From: Variovorax sp. UMC13
GTDB lineage: Bacteria; Pseudomonadota; Gammaproteobacteria; Burkholderiales; Burkholderiaceae_C
Length of the DNA: 64,000 bases
Direction of reading: 5' to 3'
NCBI RefSeq assembly: GCF_014170375.1
Contig: NZ_LZZW01000023.1
Span: forward strand, 186,001 to 250,000
Under the pieces are notes generated by a model that was not told where the DNA came from, made no database searches, and saw nothing but the letters and a program-made list of their open reading frames with translations. Every line of letters starts with the position of its first letter. The stretch's first letter is position 1. The position numbers and the translations under genes are program-made. Shown here one piece after another: positions 32,158 to 44,601 of the stretch.

Positions 32158-35055
32158 TTATTTCCCGCCGCGCTGTGCGTTCAGCGCAAGTAGGCGGCGC
32201 AGGATTTCTTCATCGGACATTTGCGGCGTGTAGTCGCTCCAGCCGTAAGCAGCGGCCACAGCATTGGCCAAGGTTTCGTGTGCCAACGTCAACCACGCAG
32301 GGCTGGAGTTGTAGAGGTTTGTGAGAGTGCGCTGCTTCAGGTCGTCTTCATGCCCCGGCTTGGCGACAGGTCGCTTTGGGAAACCTGCTGCTTGTTCCTC
32401 AGGGGTGAGGTCCCAATCAGTCCACTCAGGCGGGCTTAGGTAGTGGTCGCGTTGCCTAATTAGGTCCTGCGCCGATATTGCGATTGCATGTGCATTTTGA
32501 TCGCCTGCATATGCGGCAGAAGGGGTGTTTGGAGTCAAGCCTTCAGGAAACGGAAAGGTTTCAAAACAAGTTGTGTGTGTGTAGCGCGGGTCATTGCCTA
32601 CTCCCAAGCTGCTACCCCTCCTTAACGCCCAGACTTCGTGAATGCGGGATTGAAGGATTCCGATGCTCGTGTCGTCATCGCGAGCGACAACGACAAGCGC
32701 ATCTCCAGGCGTAACAGCAGGGTGTGTCCATGCGCAGAGGTAGTGTTTGGCGTGACGCGGGATGGAGATGTAGCGTGAAAGTCCTTTGAGCGCTGCGAAC
32801 ATTTCTGGTCGCGGCCAACCGAACTGCCACCACGGATACTTCTTGAAGTCGTTGAAGCGATCAGTATGCCGCCGATGCAAGCGGACATTCGAGATGGCAG
32901 CAAACGGCTTGTCGAACATGGCCGCAGCCTTCTCATCGCGGCCCACGAAATTGACTGTAAACCTGTCCAGCGGCCGCGACGTGATGTCGTCCGCACCCAA
33001 ATAGGGACGAACAACAGCGGCCATAGGCTCCCCGTTCATCGTTGCGGGCTCTCGCAGCATTTTTCTTGCTTCGTTTCCTGGCAGGTTAAAGCTGGCTTTG
33101 GCAAGGCCGAGTTTTTCCCGCAGTGCTGGCCTCACCGAGGCTGATGGCGTCACGCCCTGAAATGACCGGTTCAAGTTTTCGGGCAACTTAGGTGCCTTCG
33201 TCACATCAATGTCTGAAGTGAGGTCTGCATGGATGGCCCGCACTTCAAGGCCATCAAGCCGCGGCTTCATCGCGCTTTGCCCAAATCCGGTCATCGAGAC
33301 GCGCACAGCTGCGCCGTTATCCCACCACTCTTCATCGCTCCACGCTAGAAAGATGCGCGACTTCTCCAAGATGCGTTTGAGAACTTCGCGGTTCGCACCA
33401 CCTCGAATGGAGTTTGTGGAAACCAAGCCTGCCGATTGCACGGCGCCTGCTTCAATCTGCTTCCGTGCCTTTTCAAACCAGAAGCAAACCAAGTCCACGC
33501 CATCCAGGTTGTGGTCCCGATAGGCTAGGCGCAATGCGTCCACGTACGCCCCAGTCAACTCGCCGCGCATCCTCTTGTTGCCGATGAACGGAGGGTTTCC
33601 GACGATCACATCTGATTTAGGCCACACGGCTTCGCTGCCATCGGCGTTCAGCAGGGCGTCGCGGTGCTCGATTCCGTCCAGGGACTGGAGAATTGGGTCG
33701 CTCGCGTGCTGCCACCCGTTCTGCCGGCACCATTGGATGTCGCCAATCCACACCGTCACCCGCGCAAGTTCGGCTGCGAACTCGTTGATTTCCAGGCCCA
33801 AAATGTTGTGCGGGCCGGTCTGCAAACTGACCTCGGCCTGAAGATCAAGTTCCTGCGCTTCGACCTGGGACCGCTTTTCAACATCGCGTAGGGCCTTTAG
33901 CGCCAAATAGAGAAAGTTGCCGCTGCCGCAGGCCGGGTCCAGAACCCGAAATTCGGCCAGACGAAGTAGGAAGCCTTGATAGAGCCCTTGGCCTTCTTGC
34001 AGGGCGGCATTTGGCCGGAACTTCTTGCCGGCCTTCACCATGCCGAACTTGGGTGCGGCCTTGGCGATTTTTTCACGCACGGCCTTCCACTCAAGCAAGA
34101 GCGGATCGCGCACGAGAGGTTCTACGAGCTTCGCTATGGTGTCTGTGTCGGTGTAGTGCGCGCCTAGAGCCGCGCGGCGGCTACCGAGGCCACGCTCGAA
34201 CAGCGTGCCGAAAATTGTGGGATCAATCGCGCGCCAGTCCATGTCGGCCGAGGCGGACCGTAGCGTTTCGAGGTCGTCGGCTGTGAGCGCTGGAACCGCG
34301 ATGTGCTTGAACAGGCCGCCGTTGAACCAAGCGATGTCGTCGTTGCCGTAAGCGCCCTTCGGCGCCTGCATCGCCTTGAACAGCTTCGTGATGCGGTCTG
34401 CGGCCTTGACTACGTCGTTCTTGGCGGCGGCGAGGAGGCCGGTGAAAATCTTCTCCGGCAGCAACCCTTCATCCTCGGCGAACATACAAAATAGGCACTG
34501 CACCAGGAAGTGCGCTACCTGATTGCTGTCCAGTCCGCGTTGGCGCATGGTGTCGGCCAGTGCGGCATAGCGCTGGGCGGCTTCCTCGGTTACGGCAGCG
34601 GTGGACTTCTCGGGCCGCAGCTTCAGCGGCTCCGTAAAGACCCATTTCAGAATTTGCCGCTTGCCGTCATCCGCCAAATCTTCGATTCGGATTTCGCGCG
34701 GTTCGTCTGGGTACCCGGTAAACGCGGTGTGGATGATGATGCGCTCGCGGTCGCAGACAACCAACAGCGGCGGGCTTTCTAGCTGGAGGGAGTAGTCGGT
34801 CAGCTGTTTGAGCGCCTTGCCGAGGTCGCGGCCCGGCTTTTTGTTCTCCCATGCGAAGTGGTTCCGCTTCCACACATCGGCCCAACCGTCGCCGCCGCCT
34901 GCCTTTTTGGCGCCTCGCTCGAAGCAATAGTTTTCGTGGTCACGGGGCTTGTCGACGCCGAGCAAATCGCACAAATCGTCGAAATGGCCCTGCGCTCCGG
35001 CACGTTCGTTGAGCTTGTTGTTCTGCCAGCGGGCGATGAATTGGGCGGGAGTCAT
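32158..35055 (-). CDS. MmeI-like type IIL restriction-modification enzyme (965 aa)
   Basis: A single protein with nuclease and methylase. Nuclease at residues ~55-80: GWADVWKRNHFAWENKKPG gives the D...ExK core. A helical spacer follows, then the N6-adenine methylase with motif I LDPACGSGNFLYLAL and motif IV IVGNPPFIGNKRMRG, then a target-recognition region and a C-terminal domain (LTLAHETLANAVAAAYGWSD). This order is that of MmeI-type enzymes, which methylate one strand and cut ~20 bp away. The ATG at 35055 was chosen because MTPAQFIARWQN is the conserved family start. The recognition site cannot be read from the sequence. Confidence 0.88.
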   Translation of the reverse strand: MTPAQFIARWQNNKLNERAGAQGHFDDLCDLLGVDKPRDHENYCFERGAKKAGGGDGWADVWKRNHFAWENKKPGRDLGKALKQLTDYSLQLESPPLLVVCDRERIIIHTAFTGYPDEPREIRIEDLADDGKRQILKWVFTEPLKLRPEKSTAAVTEEAAQRYAALADTMRQRGLDSNQVAHFLVQCLFCMFAEDEGLLPEKIFTGLLAAAKNDVVKAADRITKLFKAMQAPKGAYGNDDIAWFNGGLFKHIAVPALTADDLETLRSASADMDWRAIDPTIFGTLFERGLGSRRAALGAHYTDTDTIAKLVEPLVRDPLLLEWKAVREKIAKAAPKFGMVKAGKKFRPNAALQEGQGLYQGFLLRLAEFRVLDPACGSGNFLYLALKALRDVEKRSQVEAQELDLQAEVSLQTGPHNILGLEINEFAAELARVTVWIGDIQWCRQNGWQHASDPILQSLDGIEHRDALLNADGSEAVWPKSDVIVGNPPFIGNKRMRGELTGAYVDALRLAYRDHNLDGVDLVCFWFEKARKQIEAGAVQSAGLVSTNSIRGGANREVLKRILEKSRIFLAWSDEEWWDNGAAVRVSMTGFGQSAMKPRLDGLEVRAIHADLTSDIDVTKAPKLPENLNRSFQGVTPSASVRPALREKLGLAKASFNLPGNEARKMLREPATMNGEPMAAVVRPYLGADDITSRPLDRFTVNFVGRDEKAAAMFDKPFAAISNVRLHRRHTDRFNDFKKYPWWQFGWPRPEMFAALKGLSRYISIPRHAKHYLCAWTHPAVTPGDALVVVARDDDTSIGILQSRIHEVWALRRGSSLGVGNDPRYTHTTCFETFPFPEGLTPNTPSAAYAGDQNAHAIAISAQDLIRQRDHYLSPPEWTDWDLTPEEQAAGFPKRPVAKPGHEDDLKQRTLTNLYNSSPAWLTLAHETLANAVAAAYGWSDYTPQMSDEEILRRLLALNAQRGGK

Positions 35056-35814
35056 TCGAGTTATGTGTTGGGAAATGCGGCTTGATCCGGCTGGCGCTCT
35101 GCGCGCTAACCCGGCGATCATGCAACATTTCTTTACGACCTTGCCGCTCGCAATCGCTTGTACAGGAACGATTTGACTAACCCGAGTGCTGGAGGCGTGG
35201 TGGTGGAAGCCATCTAGCTGCTCTGGGCTTATCCCATCTGTGGAACCTCGTGGTTGGCCGGAGCGGCTTGGTCGCGCAGGAAGTGTTTGGACGCCGACCC
35301 TTACCGGGACCCTCCTGACGTCCGGATCGTGGTGGAGGACACACCGCAGATCACGCCGCGCCCATCTCGTCGCCTGTCTAGGGTCGCGCGCTCGCGAACT
35401 TCGGGACCGGAGGTATGTTCAGACCGCCGCAGATCGCGTCCGCAGACGGCAGTAGGCGTCACGGAGGGAAAGCAGAGTGGAAATGACGTATCCGCTGCTT
35501 TCGTCAGAGGTGTCCTGATCGAACAGATCCCGATCTTGTGCGGTCAGCGAGTGATCTATCTTCCCTGCAGAAATCCCTGCGGCTGCAGCGAGAGCGAGGC
35601 GGTGCGCCGGCAGATGCGAGGCGGTTGCAGTCGTTCGCCGCCGAACAGCTGAAGATCGGTTACGCTGCATACCGGTCAGTCGGCAATTCCCGACTGGCGG
35701 CTTCGGGCCCAAAGCGGAAGTTCGACGCGCCGAAAAGCGGTCGTTCAGCGAGGCCAGATGCCTACTCGCTGCGTAATGGCTTGTTGCGCCGCAGGGAGAG
35801 CAAACCTCCATGGC
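35056..35814. other. Gene-free stretch upstream of the MmeI-like gene
   Basis: About 760 bp with no supported gene; frames on both strands are short and poorly biased. It includes repeat copy C and must contain the promoter of the restriction gene, which could not be pinned down. Confidence 0.5.
35667..35750. repeat. Intergenic repeat, copy C
   Basis: GCATACCGGTCAGTCGG then GGCGGCTTCGGGCCCAAAGC, shared in part with copy B. Ends AAAAGCGGTCGTTCAGCG. Resembles dispersed palindromic repeats of beta-proteobacterial genomes. Confidence 0.6.
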
Positions 35815-35955
35815 CCTAGCTGACCCACCGACGCAGCACGCTCTGCTGGATGCCGAGGTCCCGCGCAATGTGCGTGACCTAAGCTCCGGACTGCTTGACC
35901 AATTTCACCGCTTCCCGCTTGAACTCGTCCGTAACGTTCTTCTCTTCCTTGGCAT
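35815..35955 (-). pseudogene. IS3-family transposase OrfA fragment
   Basis: After TTGGAGG and an ATG the frame shifts at once; the second frame reads TDEFKREAVKLVKQSGA, a stop, then VTHIARDLGIQQSVLRRWV, the HTH of IS3-type OrfA. Only ~140 bp remain, with a frameshift and an internal stop. No terminal repeats or OrfB are seen. Confidence 0.75.
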
Positions 35956-35979
35956 GTATGCCTCCAAAAACACATCATG

Positions 35980-36123
35980 TCATTCGATGTGTCCGGGAAA
36001 CCGGGGGAAGCCCAGATAGCCTGGCGTTGCCCTAAGGAAGTGGTCAAGCTTCTCGCAAGCGGCACACCAAGCAAGGGCGGCGCTCTTCTGTTCGGACGTG
36101 AGGCGAGGATTGTTCTGTGGCAT
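35980..36123 (-). CDS. Possible small protein (47 aa)
   Basis: MPQNNPRLTSEQKSAALAWC then AACEKLDHFLRATPGYLGFP. The frame reads like real protein and lies just upstream of the OrfA remnant. No clear Shine-Dalgarno sequence. Could be a fragment of a longer lost gene. Confidence 0.35.
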   Translation of the reverse strand: MPQNNPRLTSEQKSAALAWCAACEKLDHFLRATPGYLGFPRFPGHIE

Positions 36124-36186
36124 CTGAATATCGTAGCGCTCACATTACATGTAGCTACAAATCGCCAAAGCTGGATGGCGTTCTGC

Positions 36187-36591
36187 TCAGTGCAACGTGG
36201 GCGCCGCGACACCCGGCTCCTCTTCACCGATCAGCTGAAAATACTCGCACTGGGCCCTAAATTTCCCGTCATCGGCGGGCGTAAAGGTGTCGGGGCATTC
36301 GTAGACCCCGCGCGCCAGGAACTCATTCGCCGACTGGTAGAACGCGGCTTCGTTTGGGAGTTCAACCGACCGGGTGCCCAGGTACTTGAAGGTCAGCGTC
36401 GCCGGGGTGTCGGCCGGCGCTTCACCGAAGAAGGAGTGCGTGCTGGTGAGCATCAGCGGGCCTCGGACGGCGGCCAGCGCGCTCACGAGCGAATCAAACG
36501 GCTGCAGCGGCCCTTCTAGCTCTTCCTTCGAGATGTCGACCAGGCCGATCGAGATCCGGCCGGCAGCGGTTTCGAGGTAGGCGATGAGCAT
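36187..36591 (-). CDS. Hypothetical protein (134 aa)
   Basis: The start at 36591 has AGGAGACCTGATC just before the ATG. MLIAYLETAAGRISIGLVDI..., MLTSTHSFFGEAPADTPATL and FLARGVYECPDTFTPADDGK; soluble alpha/beta composition. Divergent from dnaE2, with the SOS box between them, so it could be co-regulated. No family recognised. Confidence 0.6.
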   Translation of the reverse strand: MLIAYLETAAGRISIGLVDISKEELEGPLQPFDSLVSALAAVRGPLMLTSTHSFFGEAPADTPATLTFKYLGTRSVELPNEAAFYQSANEFLARGVYECPDTFTPADDGKFRAQCEYFQLIGEEEPGVAAPTLH

Positions 36592-36717
36592 GATCAGGTC
36601 TCCTGAGTCTCGAGCAACCCACCAGTTTAGAGGCGCGCCGACTCGACCGAACCCCTCGATCAAACGAAGGTGTAACGCTGCTTGCGGCCGGCAGTTGGGG
36701 TGACGAATACTGTATGT

Positions 36718-39912
<3,195 letters not shown>

Positions 39913-39955
39913 CGCTGCCGGCACCGTTCGCCCGGGCCGGGGCGATGCTGACACC

Positions 39956-40628
39956 ATGTGCAATCGCTACATACCTCCCGACGTCGGCGAGATCGAGCTA
40001 CTGGGCACTTCCTCGCGGCACCAACCCGACCTGTGGCCGCGCGAGGTGTTCCCGAGGGCGCTGGGCCCGTTCATCCGCCGCCGGCGCGACGCCGTGGGCT
40101 ACGAGCGTGTGCTGGTGGTCGGGCAGTGGGGCCTGATCCCTTGGTTTGCCAAGGAGCCAAAGCTCAAGTACCCGACGAACAACGCGCGCAGCGAGGAGCT
40201 TGAGGCGAAGGCCAGCTACAAGGACCCGTGGAAGCGCGGGCAGCGCTGCATCATCCCGGCGGCCACGTTCGACGAACCGAATTGGGAGACGGGCAAAAAC
40301 GTGTGGTGGCGCTTCCGCCGTGCCGATGGCGCCCTGGGGCCTGGCCGGCCTGTGGAGCACCTGGACCGACAAGGCCACGGGTGAGGTGCACGAGAGCTAC
40401 ACGATGCTCACGGTGAACGCGGACCCGCTGATGAGCCGCATGCACAAGCCCGATCCGAAGCTGGCGCCCGACAAGCGGGACAAGCGCAGCGTGATCCCGC
40501 TGGACCCGATGCACTTCGACCAGTGGCTCGAGGTGACGGTCGCGCAGGCGAGGGTGCTGATGCGCCTGGCTCCGACCGAAGTACTCGACGCTGGGCCAAT
40601 GGAAGATGAGCAGAGGGCGCTCGTGTAG
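39956..40628 (+). pseudogene. SRAP/YedK-type SOS response-associated protein, frameshifted
   Basis: Begins MCNRYIPPDV with the catalytic Cys2 that crosslinks abasic sites in single-stranded DNA, then TNNARSEELE and CIIPAATFDEPNWE (Asn and Glu of the site). The frame breaks near 40330; the second frame continues APWGLAGLWSTWTDKATGEV, SYTMLTVNADPLMSRMHKPD to the normal C-terminus. The total is about 224 residues if repaired, the family length. It follows dnaE2 by 43 bp and would be co-induced. A one-base indel in GCGCCCTGGGG or an assembly error. Confidence 0.8.
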
Positions 40629-40632
40629 GCGT

Positions 40633-40655
40633 GAAAAAGCCCGCCAAAGCGGGCT
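40633..40655 (-). terminator. Rho-independent terminator of the deaminase operon
   Basis: On the minus strand AGCCCGC-TTTG-GCGGGCT is followed by TTTTTC. It lies just after the 70-aa gene that follows the deaminase, and between two convergent transcripts. Confidence 0.8.
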
Positions 40656-40676
40656 CCGAAGCACTTTACAGCAAGG

Positions 40677-40889
40677 CTACATCGCCTCCGCCTCTGCGGA
40701 ACGCCCTGTTATGTGCTCCACCGACCTTACGATCTCTGCTACCAGCTGTGCTTCTTCTTGCTCGATCCTGTGAGCTAACCGTGCATGACGGTGCTTGGCA
40801 AAAATGCTGAACTCCACTACTTGACACGAAGTCTTCGTAGGAGCAGCGAAGCTACCTTCGAGGTCTAGTTCAAGCTGCTTGTGGTCCAT
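40677..40889 (-). CDS. Small protein (70 aa) downstream of the deaminase
   Basis: Start at 40889 preceded by GAGGAAACAGCG; it overlaps the deaminase 3' end by 20 nt. DHKQLELDLEGSFAAPTKTS then a helical charged C-terminus (RIEQEEAQLVAEIVRSVEHI). Co-transcribed with the deaminase and closed by the terminator. It could be a partner of the defence gene; no family recognised. Confidence 0.6.
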   Translation of the reverse strand: MDHKQLELDLEGSFAAPTKTSCQVVEFSIFAKHRHARLAHRIEQEEAQLVAEIVRSVEHITGRSAEAEAM

Positions 40890-42480
40890 CGCTGTTTCCT
40901 CTTTCGAGAGTAGATTGTACTGGGAGTAGCCCACGCTTCACCAGTTTATCAACAACCATACCTTCAAGCTCCGGCAGCGACTGTAGGCTTTTTTCCATTT
41001 TCGGAACGGCATTGCCTGGGACTATTGCGATTCGCCTACCATTCAACTTCCTTGAGTTAGGGCGCATTTGGAAGATTGAAAGATATCGAGAAGGGGCGAC
41101 TCCTTCAAAGGGTAGCAATCGAACAAGACCGATTTCACTTTCACTTTCCGTAATTGCGTCTCCATGTAGCTTGGTGGCAAGGCTTTTACGGTAGGGTTCA
41201 ATGTAATAAACATTGTGAATGCCGCTTGCTACGATGTGTCGTGCGCAGCCATGGCAAGGATAGGTGGTCACGAAAATACTGCCGCCTTGCACCTTATTTC
41301 CGCCAAGCTTTAATGCGTTTAAGATGGCATGCATTTCGGCATGTATGGCTCTTGAAAATTCGATCAGACCTTGCAATTTTTTGTCGGTCAAAATTTTCTG
41401 AACAGCTTCTTCCATTTTGGCTGCGGGCACTATGTCGTGGCCCATGCTCTCTATTAGCGCCTCCGCTAATAAATGCTTCTCTTCATCGTTGAAGCACTTG
41501 CCGCCGTCCTTGTTGTAGCAACGAAGATCCTTGGTTCCATGCGGGTCGTTCTCGCGGTCAGTTTGGTAGAGCCCGCCGAAGGCTTTTGGCACATCGTTCC
41601 ACCCAACCGCAAGCACCTCTCCCGAAAAGTCTGTGACTGCTGCTCCAACCTGACGAGAAAGACATGCAGATGAGCTTGCTGCTGATGCAGCGGCATACAT
41701 CGCCGATTCCTCTTTGGTCGGTGTCGCTATTCTTGCGCCCAAAATCAAATCTAAGTATCGTTCGACTTTGATGGTCAGTCCTGTTTGTGAATTGGTGTCC
41801 ATCCTTAAGAAGAAATCGCTCTGCGGGAAAGTGTCTCCGACTGTCTGCCCATACAAAGCGCTTCCCTTGGCATCCTGCTCCATTAGCGCGTGAATCTTTG
41901 CGCGTGGGAAGTCCGCCGCCTTCATATTGGCCTCCCGCGCAGACGTTGGGGAAAAGACACCAAAAACGTACAGCACTTCACGGTAAACTTCTCTCAATAA
42001 ATCAAGTTCCGCTTGATTTTTGATAGAGTCAATGATGTGGCAAATTCTACGACTTACAAATCGTTCGCCGCCATCGTCTTTTCCATTTTTCTGTCGGTCT
42101 ACTCGAATTTCTGCAACTGCTAGATCCGCGAGAACTGATGCGCCGAAGGAATTCCGCATTTCATCGCCGCTCTTTATTAGAGCCTCGACTCGTGCGACTT
42201 TTGGTGCTTTAGGTATCGACTTGTCGCCGCCGACTTTATCAAAGTGCTTTGAAATAAAATCACTAAGTCGAATAATCTTGCATTGATATCCGTATTTCTG
42301 CGTTACTGCTGCCTCAATCGCTGCAGCAACTTCGTGCAAAGGTGAGCCGATCGGACCGCAAAGAGCAATTACTAACTCACTGGTGTGGGTCGTTTTCAGG
42401 GTCGCATGTGTTTCTGAAAAGTCAGGGCTCTCACCGAACAAGGTCGTTTCGTTTGCTGCTTCTTTTGGTATGGCGCTCAT
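40870..42480 (-). CDS. avcD: AvcD-type antiviral deoxycytidylate deaminase
   Basis: The 536-residue protein has an N-terminal P-loop kinase-like domain (SELVIALCGPIGSPLHEVAA; KIIRLSDFISKHFD) and a C-terminal zinc deaminase domain. Zinc ligands are in SRAIHAEMHAILNALKLGG (HAE) and VTTYPCHGCARHIVASG (PCxxC). This fused layout and size match AvcD/DCD proteins, which deplete dC nucleotides during phage infection and are held off by an adjacent RNA, AvcI. No classical small dCMP deaminase has the kinase domain. GC content is clearly below that of the host. Start at ATG 42480, with a weak GGAAA upstream. A candidate inhibitor RNA would lie upstream. Confidence 0.85.
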   Translation of the reverse strand: MSAIPKEAANETTLFGESPDFSETHATLKTTHTSELVIALCGPIGSPLHEVAAAIEAAVTQKYGYQCKIIRLSDFISKHFDKVGGDKSIPKAPKVARVEALIKSGDEMRNSFGASVLADLAVAEIRVDRQKNGKDDGGERFVSRRICHIIDSIKNQAELDLLREVYREVLYVFGVFSPTSAREANMKAADFPRAKIHALMEQDAKGSALYGQTVGDTFPQSDFFLRMDTNSQTGLTIKVERYLDLILGARIATPTKEESAMYAAASAASSSACLSRQVGAAVTDFSGEVLAVGWNDVPKAFGGLYQTDRENDPHGTKDLRCYNKDGGKCFNDEEKHLLAEALIESMGHDIVPAAKMEEAVQKILTDKKLQGLIEFSRAIHAEMHAILNALKLGGNKVQGGSIFVTTYPCHGCARHIVASGIHNVYYIEPYRKSLATKLHGDAITESESEIGLVRLLPFEGVAPSRYLSIFQMRPNSRKLNGRRIAIVPGNAVPKMEKSLQSLPELEGMVVDKLVKRGLLPVQSTLERGNSDGPQAA

Positions 42481-42715
42481 CTTTTTATTTTCCGTTACAA
42501 ACCGCAACGTGATAGTGATGGTAACCCTACAAAGTGTCAACGATTCCCTGCAAATATGAAGCTCCTCCTACGAGTCCCGCCGGGATGGCAGCTCTGAGAA
42601 TTGCGTCTGCGCGAAGCAACGCCGCTGGTCGCCCCTGCTAACTGGCCGGGCGAATGTCCAGAGCAGCGAACACCATCGAACTGCCCAGCAGCAATAAATT
42701 TCTGTCTCTTGAGCC
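42481..42715 (-). other. Upstream region of the deaminase; possible AvcI-like RNA site
   Basis: 235 bp without a gene. In known AvcID systems a structured RNA that inhibits AvcD is encoded immediately upstream in the same direction. A conserved structure could not be recognised by eye here, so this is only the expected location. Confidence 0.3.
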
Positions 42716-42916
42716 TTACGAGTGCTTCGAGCGAGGGAGCAGGGGAGAGTTGAATGCCTCCGCTACTTTTGCGGCGGGATCACCGAGCGGTGCCGAATCG
42801 TTTTTGCTGTGATCATCGAGAAGCTGGGCGATCGTTGGGAACCCCGGCGCTGCGGCGCTCTTCAACGATCTGTCTGCAGCTCCCGAGCCCTTCGACAGCT
42901 GGGAGGAGGCTGCCAA
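42716..42916 (-). CDS. Possible small protein (66 aa), TTG start
   Basis: SSQLSKGSGAADRSLKSAAA then PGFPTIAQLLDDHSKNDSAP; reads like protein and continues upstream in frame toward the integrase stop, but without an ATG or GTG. It could be the end of a decayed gene or a small accessory such as an excision factor. Tentative. Confidence 0.3.
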   Translation of the reverse strand: MAASSQLSKGSGAADRSLKSAAAPGFPTIAQLLDDHSKNDSAPLGDPAAKVAEAFNSPLLPRSKHS

Positions 42917-42987
42917 GCCGGCGTGGCAGAACTGCGGCGGCGTGAGCCTGAACTCTGGTCCTCGCAGCCGTCCCAGTGAGACCGCGA

Positions 42988-44595
42988 TCAGGCGGTCTCG
43001 GCGATCGCCTCATCAGCGCTGAGCAGTTCCCCGTCGGCGCCGATGCGCAGCAGCCTGGCGGTGCCACCTTTGGCGTGCAGAACGACATCGATGGAGCGAG
43101 CCTTGGCGTCTGGCCGCATTCCGCGCTGATAGACCACGATGCGCTCGAACGTGTCGCCCACCAGTTGGCGGGCGCGCATGCGCGCCTCGTAGTCGAGCTT
43201 CTCCACGCCGTCGACCAACGCACGCCACCGGTCATCGGCGCCTGTGAGATCCGCTCGGGTCGCTTCGGCTACTGCACGCTCGGCTGCTTTCACCTCGTCG
43301 CGCGCGCCGTCGCGCTCCATCTCGAGTTCGCGGGCCCGGCGCAGGAAGGTCGCCGGCGCATCGTCGCTGGTCAGCAGCGCCTCCGTGATCCTGTCGAGCT
43401 TCGCCTCGATCGCCTGAAGGCGCGCCGACGTGCTGGCCAGTTCACCTCGCGGCACGATGCTGCGATCAGCTGCATACAGCGCCTGCAGGTTCACCAAATC
43501 AGAGCAGTAGAGCATGAGCGCGCGCTCGATCGGCGCGGCCGAGCACGACCCCTTCACGAGGCAGCCGTCACCGCTGTTCACTCGGATGCACTGCAGCCGG
43601 CGGTGGCCATCGGCCAGCGTGCCGTCGGCCCTCATCTTGTTCGCCATGGTCTGGCTCTTCAGCGGCCCGCCGCAGTAGCCGCAGAACGCGACGCCGAAGC
43701 CGGTCAGCAGCGGCGGAATCTGGCCCTTCACGTGCCGGCGGCTGCGCAGCGCGGCCAGCTGCTGCAGCTCGTTCCACGCGTCCGCGTCCAGCAGAGCAGG
43801 GTAATAGTCGACGAGCACATGCGTGTCAGCCTCGAGCGTTAGGTGCTTCTCGCCTTTCAGCGCGGGGTTGGACAGCAGCCGCACCAAGTGCCCCGACGTC
43901 GGCATGCCGGCGCTGGTCGCGAGGCCAGCATCGTGCAGCGCCTTGGCGATGTGGCCGGCGCCCAGCCCACGGCGGAACATGTCGACGGCGGCCCGCACTG
44001 CCTCGGCGCGGGCCGGGATGAGCGTCCACTTCCCCTCCACCACCTCGAGCCAGCCCGGCGTCTTGCCGTACCTGACCAGGCCGCGGTACGTGCCGGCGAT
44101 CCAGCCCAGGCACTGGCGCCGGATCGCGTCGCGCACGCGCTTGCTCTTGGTGTCGCTTTCCTCGTGCGCGCGGATCATCACCAGCAGGCTGTAGACGAGA
44201 TCCATGGGGTTAGCCTTCAGCCGCTCGCGGCTGTAGACCTTGCCGTCGCTGGCCGTCACCACGGAGATGCCGGCGCTGATGATGGCGGTGAGCTGCGCCT
44301 GCGCCTGGATAGGTTCAGCGCGGGAGAGGCGATCGAGGCCCTCGACGACGAGGTATGAGCCGCCCGGCACCTGGCCGTCTTCGACCGCGTTCAGGAACGC
44401 GCCAAGTGCGCCCTTCTTGACGTGCTTCTGGTGGAAGGCCGACAGGCCCTCATCGCGCATGGAGAGGGTTTCGTCGAGGAGCAGCTGGTGTTGTTCGGCC
44501 CACTGCGCCGCGTAGGCGCGTTGGCGATCGCTGCTCGCGCCGCCTGCCTGGCGCGCGTCACTGAACCGCATGTAGCTGTAGACCTTGGCACTCAT
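42988..44595 (-). CDS. int: Large serine recombinase (integrase of the element)
   Basis: 535 residues. The resolvase-type catalytic domain starts AKVYSYMRFSDARQAGGASS, with the nucleophilic Ser in RFS and the Arg motif in VVEGLDRLSR. A recombinase domain (RLVRYGKTPGWL...GHLVRLLSNPALKGE) follows, then a zinc ribbon (FCGYCGGPL...GDGCLVKGSC) and a coiled coil (residues ~385-450). This is the standard architecture of phage serine integrases that recombine attB and attP at a central dinucleotide. The ATG is 30 bp from the crossover, so attP forms its leader. No strong Shine-Dalgarno sequence; upstream transcription comes from the host riboswitch promoter when integrated. Confidence 0.93.
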   Translation of the reverse strand: MSAKVYSYMRFSDARQAGGASSDRQRAYAAQWAEQHQLLLDETLSMRDEGLSAFHQKHVKKGALGAFLNAVEDGQVPGGSYLVVEGLDRLSRAEPIQAQAQLTAIISAGISVVTASDGKVYSRERLKANPMDLVYSLLVMIRAHEESDTKSKRVRDAIRRQCLGWIAGTYRGLVRYGKTPGWLEVVEGKWTLIPARAEAVRAAVDMFRRGLGAGHIAKALHDAGLATSAGMPTSGHLVRLLSNPALKGEKHLTLEADTHVLVDYYPALLDADAWNELQQLAALRSRRHVKGQIPPLLTGFGVAFCGYCGGPLKSQTMANKMRADGTLADGHRRLQCIRVNSGDGCLVKGSCSAAPIERALMLYCSDLVNLQALYAADRSIVPRGELASTSARLQAIEAKLDRITEALLTSDDAPATFLRRARELEMERDGARDEVKAAERAVAEATRADLTGADDRWRALVDGVEKLDYEARMRARQLVGDTFERIVVYQRGMRPDAKARSIDVVLHAKGGTARLLRIGADGELLSADEAIAETA

Positions 44596-44601
44596 GCCGA
44601 G

